From positions 910,753-934,928 of the forward strand of contig FN649742.1 in the NCBI GenBank assembly GCA_000310025.1: a stretch of 24,176 nucleotides of DNA, written 5' to 3'. Each line of letters opens with the position of its first letter. Position 1 is the first letter of the stretch. Below, piece after piece: positions 17,985 through 24,176 of the stretch. The notes under the pieces are model-generated. The model made no database searches. It had not been told where the DNA came from and saw only the letters and a program-made list of their open reading frames with translations. The position numbers were made by a program, and so were the translations under genes. This DNA comes from Ectocarpus siliculosus. Its lineage: Eukaryota > Sar > Phaeophyceae > Ectocarpales > Ectocarpaceae.

Positions 17985-18528
17985 GAACCCACCCCTTGCT
18001 CTCGTGCTTCTTCTTGAGAACGCGTTTGGCGATGGGATGGAGGTACTTGCAGCCCGGATAGGGGGCATGGTGATTCCTTCCGCTCTGGAGCACAGGTGGA
18101 CCCGCCCTCGTCGGAGGTGCGCGCCTTCTTCGTGACCCCCTGCTGTGCCGCACGGTTACCGGGCTGCCGCATCGACTTCAGCTTCGATGTTTCCGCTTGA
18201 AGGTTTTTGATGGCCGCAGTGTTGGAAGATACCGTGTTTTGCAAGTTGTTGACTTCTTCAACTCGCAAAACAAGGTATCTAAGGTATCTTTCAACACTGC
18301 GATCATAAAAAAAAACTTCCAGCGCAAATAGCGAACCTGAAGTCGATGTGGCAGCCTGGTAACCGTGCGGCACAGCAAGGAGTCGCGAAGAAGGCTTGCA
18401 CTCCGATAAGGGCGGTTCTACGTGCCTCTGCTCCAGAGCAGAAGGAATAACCATGCCCCTTATCCGGGCTGCTAATACCGCCATCCCATCGCCAAATAGA
18501 AGGAAGCACGAGAGCAAGGGATGGGTTC
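17985..18528. repeat. 544-bp degenerate palindrome (foldback)
   Basis: The arms 17985-18248 and 18259-18528 are inverted copies around a 10-base loop (TTGACTTCTT). Outer ends match as GAACCCA-CCCTTGCTCTCGTGCTTC, and inner ends as CGCAGTGTTG and GTTTTGC-AGTTG. Many substitutions and several indels separate the arms, so the inversion is older than the one at 15335-16028. A 199-codon minus-strand frame spans it (17945-18544) with a heptad-like middle (VEEVNNLQNTVSSNTAAIKN). I regard this as mostly a by-product of the fold, although an ancestral arm may have been coding. Confidence 0.8.
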
Positions 18529-18585
18529 GTAATCCTATCATCAAGGGATGACGGGGTCCTTCACGGGAGCGTTCGCCCGCAGGGA

Positions 18586-18610
18586 GACAGACAGACAGAC
18601 AGACAGACAG
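18586..18610 (+). repeat. (GACA)6 microsatellite
   Basis: Six perfect GACA/CAGA units follow the palindrome. The same tetramer family occurs in the compound tract at 1020-1232. Confidence 0.9.
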
Positions 18611-19442
18611 GCCGGTAGTACACCATTAGCTGAGGAACTCAGGTAGCACAGGATGCCCGAGTGAAACCAGCCCCGTGTATGCATCACGGTATGTAGAAAA
18701 TCGAGGGAATCATTTTCTCCTCGGGTTAAAGGAGGTGGATCGAAGTCCGACGAGATTCTAGCAGTAATCCTGAGACCCCGGTAGCAGATTCTATCCTGGC
18801 ATCGTTGGATAGTCGGCCAAGTAGCAGAGCAGCGGACAAAAGGAAAAAAAAAACGCACTCGTGCGTCGGTTCCCAGGATAGCCCCGCATTCCCAGGTTAG
18901 CCGCGCAAGCTGAATTTGTGCCGACTAGCGTGCCATTTAATCGAAACACGTAAGTATGTGCCTCTGTTTTCTGTGCATCTATAATAGTAGTAGCTCATCT
19001 ATGCGGCGTATTCACAACACCCGAATGAATGAAAATCGTCCTCCAAGAGTGTGCGAATTCCTGCCAGAGTTAGTAACCTGTGTCTGACCTCACCATCGAC
19101 TATCAGCGTCTTTCATTAAATCGCATCCGAACCTCCAAATTTACCATTGCTTTCGACAAAGTCAACTATTACCACTGTGGCAAGCACTGCGGGTCGGTGA
19201 CTGCGAGCTGTGCCGCAAGTGATCCGCCCGCTCACGCCAGCGAGTGGCATGTAGAAGGCCCGTTTCTTCACCAAGCACCAAGTGGCCTCCCCAGTGGTTC
19301 TCGGAACGCTTGTAAGGCTCGGTGCTCCTCATGCCTTGGATGTGTCCTCGTGGATCCTACTAGGTATTTAAGGTGCTCTTTCACACGAAGGATATCCAGG
19401 TCGTGAGCTAGTTCACCCATATCTTACAGAGCAGCATCGAGC
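18611..19442. other. Intronic interval without a supported gene
   Basis: The only noteworthy frame is 19080-19406 (GTG start, peptide with YYHCGKHCG). It is followed by an unrelated Cys-rich stretch and has no convincing acceptor or donor. Nothing else is visible. Confidence 0.3.
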
Positions 19443-19965
19443 ATGCCTTCAGATCAGCATGGAGCAAACATCCTCAGATCACCGATGTCCTTCAGGTCAG
19501 CATGGAGAAAATATACTCAGATCAGGTGTCTGTGTCCTTCACCATTCACATCACCTCTGGTAGACATACGCGATCACGTATGTCCTTCAGATCAGAATGG
19601 AGAAAATATACTCAGATCACCTGTCTGTGTCCTTCACATCACCTCGGGTAGACATACCCCGATCACGTATGTCCTTTAGATCAGCATGGAGAAAATATAC
19701 ATCAGCATGGAGCAAATGTACTCAGATCACCTATGTCCTTCAGATTACTAGGGAGCAAACATACTCAGATCATTTACCTGTGTCTTCCAGGTCACCTAGG
19801 AGCAAACATACCCCGACCACCTATTTTCTTCAGATCACCTCGGGCAGATATACCCCGGTCACCTGTGTCCTTCAGGTCAGCATGGAGCAAACATACTCAG
19901 ACCACGTATGCTTGTGTATTTCAGATCACCTCACGGCAAGCATACACAGATCACCTGCGTCCAAT
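19443..19965 (+). repeat. Minisatellite, about 11 units of 42-48 bp, two alternating unit types
   Basis: Each unit runs roughly CTTCAGATCAGCATGGAG, a variable AAA/ATA segment, then CTCAGATCACC and TATGTC. Type A units carry AGCATGGAGMAAA. Type B units carry CACCTCGGGYAGACATACCCC. Units 2-5 alternate A-B-A-B, giving a ~92 bp higher-order period. One unit is internally duplicated (near 19680-19735). All three frames stay open for long stretches because unit lengths vary, so the frames here are not genes. Confidence 0.88.
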
Positions 19966-20504
19966 CGACAACCCCTCTAAAGAAATATCAATAGCTCGAT
20001 CTGTAGGGGTCTGATCTGTTTTATGTGTGAAGTGGTGGGTGTGCTTTCGTGACAATGCAAACAAATGAGGTAAACGTAAAGTGACGTGTCCTTACCGCCA
20101 TCGAACAGTAGTTCTCTACGGCCGACCAGACCTTCTTATTTAGCACGATACTGCTGTTACCGTTCACCGGCGGAAATCCTGCTTGTGCACACGCTCGGTT
20201 GGTAGTTGGGTTCATTCGGCCAGCCTCTCAATCACCGCCTGTCTTGCACAGCGAATACACAAGTGCATCGTGCCAATGTTACTCTACCTTCTGCACCCCG
20301 CGGGTGGCACCCGAAATGGAATTCTCCCGTGTGCGCCCCGTTAATTTTTCGTCCCAACAAGAGGGCGAGATGCGTTGCCAGGATCGGGGCAAGTCTTCTT
20401 GCTTGCACCTCGCTCAACTCCCGCCCCCCCCCTGTGCGTTTCTTCGTCTGCCTCGAACATGACGCGCGAAGAGATACTACTGCATGCACGTGGAGTCCCC
20501 GCAG

Positions 20505-20744
20505 ACGCGGGCGTGCGTGTCGTGCATCCCCTCCCGCAGCAGCAGCACCAAGTGCGCCTACTGCTGCGGAACCCCCAATGCGGAGTGCGACCTGGAGTGG
20601 TCCTGGGGCGCGGTCCTCGCCACGCTTTCCGTGTCGGCGGTGTTCGCGACCTGCTCAGGCATCCTCGCCTTGGCGGAGAAACGACGAAAGCGCAAAGGGA
20701 TTTCTCTGGCGAGAGCGTGGTCGATCCCGCAGGGGATGCCCGTG
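20505..20744 (+). CDS. Cys-rich membrane protein, second ectodomain half and transmembrane helix
   Basis: A 240-base exon of exactly 80 codons, phase 0 at both ends, from CCCCGCAG to CCCGTG|GTAAGT. It encodes TRACVSCIPSRSSSTKCAYC, six ectodomain cysteines in all including a CCG, and then a hydrophobic span (model residues about 119-143, with GAVLATLSVSAVFATC at its core). EKRRKRK follows as the stop-transfer signal. Ecto-outside, basic-inside topology agrees with the signal peptide exon. An in-frame ATG at 20484 could start a shorter gene (MHVESPQ...) if the 5.3 kb intron is wrong. Third positions are strongly G/C-rich. Confidence 0.65.
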
Positions 20745-21028
20745 GTAAGTGCATGGAGTGCTTTCTCGGATAGGAAGCGGGGCTCGGTGGGGGGGGGAGG
20801 GGGGTTCCGCTACGCACGATCCCACCCTCCGCCGCGTGAGTACAGCTTGCATGGTATTTTCCGTGGAGTTTCGTGGAATCGTATTCACGGATCGTCTTTC
20901 GATGCTCTCGTCCCCCCTCCCCATCCGAAGCCACCATGTTTACCTCCCACCCCCACCCCCGGCAATACGTTGGTACTATCGCGTGCTATGCATACGTCTA
21001 CCCTGCGGCTCTCTCTCTCTCTCTCAAG

Positions 21029-21176
21029 CTTCGAGCAACGGTGACAGATCTATCGGACGCTGTCAGAGGAAGGGCGTCGATCTGGAGCGCGGAAGGCTTG
21101 AACGGCGCTGATGTTGGCGATGATGACCTGCTTGAGCACGTCGGGTTGTTGGAGGAGATCCCGAACGACTCGATAT
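21029..21176 (+). CDS. Cys-rich membrane protein, acidic cytoplasmic exon
   Basis: It opens after (CT)n-CAAG (AG at 21027-21028), an excellent pyrimidine-tract acceptor, in phase 0, and closes at CGATAT|GTGAGA in phase 1. It reads LRATVTDLSDAVRGRASIWS, then ADVGDDDLLEHVGLLEEIPN, an acidic juxtamembrane segment. The antisense strand is also open here (stop at 21050-21052) with protein-like sequence (DLLQQPDVLKQVIIANISAV), but it lacks a pyrimidine-rich acceptor. I prefer the plus strand because its phases link the flanking exons. Confidence 0.45.
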
Positions 21177-21645
21177 GTGAGAGAGGGGCCTGCCAGGCTG
21201 CCCACCTGTTGTTGTACGTTCGACGGCCTTTCTCTTGGGTTTGATAGCGCACGTTCTCCGTGGAGAGCTGTTGTGGTTACCTCTAAGTCAGGGACGACTC
21301 CGACATGCAAAACCCGAGTAATGCAGCGCGTACATGCAGCCTGTTGGCCCGGCCTGTTCTTTTCCTACCCGCTCCAGAGTTGCCGTTAAACGATGCCGCA
21401 TATTCGCGTGCGGTCTCATGACGTCACGCCCTCGCCCTCCCCTCACACTCCGGTACAACAGCTGCGGTGACACATAGACAAGGCGATTTTTAGCCTTGTT
21501 GCAAGAACGGCAAGCCCACAAGGCTTTTTTGGTTTGGTTCGGAGACGGTGACACCATGGTTTTGAGCACGAGGAAGGTTTCTACTTAACGCTTGCACTTT
21601 GTACCCCTCCCCCCCCCCCGCGCGCGCGCTCTACTTTGGAACAAG

Positions 21646-22121
21646 ACGGAGCGCTCGTGCAGCAGCGCGACTCCGACATCCCCGTGGCCAAGTTGGCCGA
21701 GGACAACTGGGTCACGGCCATGGCGTTTGCTGGCGGCCAACCCAACCCAGACTCCGACCCTGTCACGTACGGCAGCACCAGCACTACCACCGCCAGCACT
21801 AGCAGGCGCGAGGGAGCGGGTCCAGAGGGCCAAGAAGAAGAAGAACATACTTGGTCGGTTTCGAGGTGGAGATCCGCGCGTGCGACCGCGAGACAGGCGC
21901 GACGCCTCAACAGCAGCGGTGGTGGCAGTCGTAGCGGTAGAGCTGGTGACGGCGTTGTGTCGCCCGCTGACCCTACCACCTTGGCATATATTAGTACGCC
22001 GGCGGCGGGTCCAACCCCCAGCGGAGGGGAAGGCGTAGCGAGGGGGCGGGCGAGTAGGTGGGAACCCCCACCGCCTGTTGCTGTCTTAGGTGACGACCTA
22101 GAGACGCCGGGGGGGCGGTAG
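21646..22121 (+). CDS. Cys-rich membrane protein, last exon (cytoplasmic tail)
   Basis: It opens after a long C/GC-rich tract and GGAACAAG (AG at 21644-21645), phase 1, so the joined codon is T|AC (Tyr), and ends at TAG 22119-22121. The peptide starts GALVQQRDSDIPVAKLAEDN and continues with a Ser/Thr run (TYGSTSTTTASTS), an EEEE patch, a Gly/Arg/Ser-rich low-complexity part and a WEPPPPVAVLGDDLE end. The first ~45 codons look well ordered; the rest is probably disordered and could hide another intron. The complete model (14836-14840, 14946-15195, 20505-20744, 21029-21176, 21646-22121) is 1119 bases and 372 residues. Confidence 0.5.
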
Positions 22122-22308
22122 GACGGAGGGCCGAGCTAGTGAGTATCAACTGAGCACCGTGTAAGTTATGGCCACAGTGTGTGTCGCACTGCATGTAGAT
22201 ATTCATAGTCTAGATGGAGACGACACGGTTGAGAGTTGATCTAGCAAGGTTTAGAGGTGAAGTTCATTTGTGTGTCTCTTGGCCTGGGATTTTGTTTTGT
22301 TGGCGTAG

Positions 22309-22412
22309 GACAGCAACAGCAGCGGTGGCAAAATCACAGTGTAAGGACACCCAGAGCCAGTTTCTTTAGTCCAGTAAATGCATTTGGGATTTGCTTGTGT
22401 AATGTTTTTTTT
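22309..22412 (+). repeat. Diverged direct repeat, copy 1
   Basis: GACAGCAACA, a gap, AAGGACACC, GAGCCAGTTTC, then TTTGGGATTTGCT-GTGT and a T-run occur in this order. The same order recurs 153 bases downstream. The T-run is followed by TTTTGTT-GAA-AACAAAA, a 7-bp hairpin. Confidence 0.75.
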
Positions 22413-22474
22413 TGTCATTTTTGTTGAAAACAAAAACGAGCTTAGCTTTTTGTACAAACCGGTTCTCCATCCGA

Positions 22475-22566
22475 GACAGCAACATGATCGAGTAGAAGGA
22501 CACCGAGCCAGTTTCCAAAGGCCAACACGGGCGTTTGGGATTTGCTGGTGTTTGTAGTTTTTTTGT
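22475..22566 (+). repeat. Diverged direct repeat, copy 2
   Basis: Second copy with the same block order. After its T-run comes GTTTC-AA-GAAAC, a 5-bp hairpin in the equivalent place. Function unknown. Confidence 0.75.
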
Positions 22567-23191
22567 TTCAAGAAACCGGTCGTCTGTCTGTTTTTAGAGA
22601 CAAACGCTAGGTCAAATCTAGATCTAACCTCGAGTAGAGTGTGACCCCGTTCTTGCCATCGGCGCTGGAATCAGGAGAAAGACAAAAAATGGGCTTCAGA
22701 TTTCCCAAAGGGCAATGTATAGACGGCCGTGTGGGCGCAATTAGGTGCACCACTTAGATACAACAGATTCGCGATTCGTGTGCAACGTCAAGCGTAGAAA
22801 TTACTACCCCGAGACCGACGGAGTAACGTTAGGTTGTGGCAATGATGTTTGTTGTGCTTGCTCGTCTCGCCTGCCTTGGAACTTGGCACATGTAGTGTGT
22901 AGTGTGTGCGGAGAGTCGGGGGGGGGAGGGAGACAAAGAGATGTGAGGGTGTGAGGGCGGTGCGCCGTGGTCGATAGTCGAACAAGTACAAGTCTGTGTG
23001 CGTGTGAGTGTACCCCAGTTATTCTGGGTGAAGTCTACACACCTGTCGGCGTTTTTGTCTCACGTCAGACGGGAGGAATGTCACACGGGAGTTTTGTTGG
23101 GGTTTTTGTTTTATTTCCTCCCGGCGAGATGATAAACGATGAGACGTTCGCGAAATGGCGGGCGTTGCGGGGGAACGTTCCTCGGAACAAG

Positions 23192-24073
23192 CTATTCAGA
23201 AATCCAAGCCACGTGCTTCGGATAACTGCTGGCTTTTCGTAGATACGCGTCGCGCCAGAGCAATCTTTTTGCGGCACTGAGGTGTGTGAGGTATCGCGTT
23301 TCCTTGTTGTTTCCTTTTCCTGCGGTGTACAGGGGTGGGTGGGGAGACTGAATGGCTCGAAACCAAAAGCGGTAGAAGAACATCTGCCGAGGACGACGAC
23401 TGTGCCTCGGAACACTTGGGCTATCGTGCGACAGGACCGGGCCGCGTCTACGAACTACCTGGCAGTCGGCCCACCGCCGGCCGTGTTCATGCCACGAAAA
23501 AATGTAGGGCAATGGTCTTAGCCTCTCCTTATCTGCTACGATAGTGGCACGAGGGGCACGGGCGACATCCTGTCCGAGTGGGTGTTCGATTTGAGCGCCT
23601 CTACCGTACTTGTAATTCCCACGCAACACGGGAGACGACACTTTTCGTCGTCCCGCATTGTCGATACGGGAGCCCCCTTCACTAATACCGACGTCGCGTG
23701 TAGCGCTCCTTTGACCGCACACGCAGAGGAACCATCTTGTTACCGCCACACACCATGCCGGTTCTTGAAGAAACGCATGTCTACGGAGAACAGTAAGCAC
23801 ACGGACATTGGCTGGGCAGTTTTTTTGTGTGCGTTTCGACATTCGACACGACGACCCATGTCGGAAACGAATCTTGCTCCGTGAAGCAAGTAGTGAGGAG
23901 CACCAACCACTTGTGCCACGTGACTTCGATTTTACTGTTATGGATCTGTCTAGCAAGAACTTATTTTGCTCGTTGAAGCAATGATGATGATGAGCATGTA
24001 TCTCGCAGCCGTGCACCGGTCGGTGTTTGGATGCGCCAAAAAAAAGTCCCCAACACAACTTGCCACAGAACAA
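23192..24073 (-). CDS. Unrecognised 293-codon open frame
   Basis: This is the longest stop-free ATG frame in the window and it is not repetitive. The product would be basic, with many Arg, His, Cys and Trp residues (for example CRMSKRTQKNCPANVRVLTV and RRGPVLSHDSPSVPRHSRR), no domain, signal peptide or membrane segment that I recognise, and an atypical composition for a folded protein. The opposite strand has a moderately protein-like stretch over 23540-23800 (GTGDILSEWVFDLSASTVL), so this frame could be the antisense shadow of an unresolved plus-strand exon. I list it because the length is hard to get by chance. Confidence 0.25.
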   Translation of the reverse strand: MFCGKLCWGLFFGASKHRPVHGCEIHAHHHHCFNEQNKFLLDRSITVKSKSRGTSGWCSSLLASRSKIRFRHGSSCRMSKRTQKNCPANVRVLTVLRRHAFLQEPAWCVAVTRWFLCVCGQRSATRDVGISEGGSRIDNAGRRKVSSPVLRGNYKYGRGAQIEHPLGQDVARAPRATIVADKERLRPLPYIFSWHEHGRRWADCQVVRRRGPVLSHDSPSVPRHSRRPRQMFFYRFWFRAIQSPHPPLYTAGKGNNKETRYLTHLSAAKRLLWRDAYLRKASSYPKHVAWISE

Positions 24074-24176
24074 ACAAAAACAACATCACAGCCTGCGAGC
24101 GCGCCGAAGTGCCCCACCGTCCCACCGCCCGTAAACGTGTGAAGCTCTCCACATACATCATGGCACCACATCACCC

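Larger units (their letters stand above)
15196..20504 (+). other. Long (5.3 kb) repeat-filled intron of the membrane-protein model
   Basis: The interval joins a phase-0 donor (15196) to a phase-0 acceptor (CCCCGCAG, 20503-20504). It holds two palindromes, a MITE, a tRNA-like stretch and a minisatellite, and few exon candidates. 19080-19406 is open (with an H-C-G-K-H-C-G motif) but has no clear splice sites. Either this is one bloated intron or two neighbouring genes are being joined; exons could also be missing. Confidence 0.35.
22122..23191. other. Downstream interval, no gene recognised
   Basis: This includes the presumed 3' untranslated region of the membrane-protein gene and the direct repeat described next. 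Frames at 22745-22954 and 22967-23242 have no supporting splice or motif evidence. Confidence 0.35.

Noticed and set aside
19080-19406. 108-codon frame with a Y-H-C-G-K-H-C-G zinc-binding look
   Set aside because: GTG start, no convincing splice sites, and the rest of the peptide is not zinc-finger-like.
19443-20014. Repetitive frames reading SFRSAWRKYTQI-type units
   Set aside because: They are translations of the minisatellite. All frames are open in parts and unit length is not a constant multiple of three.
23640-23720. Plus-strand R-I-V-D-T-G-A, recalling the aspartic protease DTGA motif
   Set aside because: Only the four residues match; there is no retroelement context, no second conserved block and no reverse transcriptase nearby.

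Overview
This is intron-rich eukaryotic nuclear DNA. Long clean open frames are absent. Protein-like frames occur as short G+C-rich exons bounded by GT-AG splice signals, within repeat-laden, roughly neutral-G+C sequence holding (GACA)n/(CCAG)n microsatellites, pyrimidine tracts, foldbacks and MITE-like elements. Two genes encode YbjN-like domains, a family typical of cyanobacteria, bacteria and photosynthetic eukaryotes. The best guess is a photosynthetic stramenopile such as a brown alga; this is an inference from genome style, not a database match. All gene models were spliced by eye.

Layout. (1) 1-1516, minus strand: two exons of a coiled-coil gene that runs off the left edge. (2) 2007-3607: a foldback DNA element with ~650 bp inverted arms. 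(3) 6349-4200, minus strand, and 9872-13088, plus strand: a divergent pair of paralogous YbjN-like genes. Each has an A exon joined to a B exon by a phase-0 intron at the homologous position. About 3.2 kb lies between their apparent 5' ends. (4) 14836-22121, plus strand: a five-exon model for a 372-residue type I membrane protein, with signal peptide, 16-cysteine ectodomain, one transmembrane helix and a long acidic-to-proline-rich tail. Its second intron (15196-20504) would be 5.3 kb and holds most of the repeats in the window: a 694 bp near-perfect palindrome, a 797 bp Harbinger-like MITE, a tRNA-like (SINE) stretch, a 544 bp degenerate palindrome and a ~520 bp minisatellite. (5) 22122-24176: no confident gene; a diverged direct repeat and one unexplained 882-base open frame on the minus strand.

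The two YbjN-like genes presumably arose by an old inverted duplication, with only about a third of B-exon residues identical by eye. The membrane-protein model is the least familiar object here. It rests on consistent exon phases, an even cysteine count on each side of the long intron, and correct signal-peptide and stop-transfer topology. Nothing in the window reads as an operon, tRNA gene, rRNA, CRISPR array or intact transposase.
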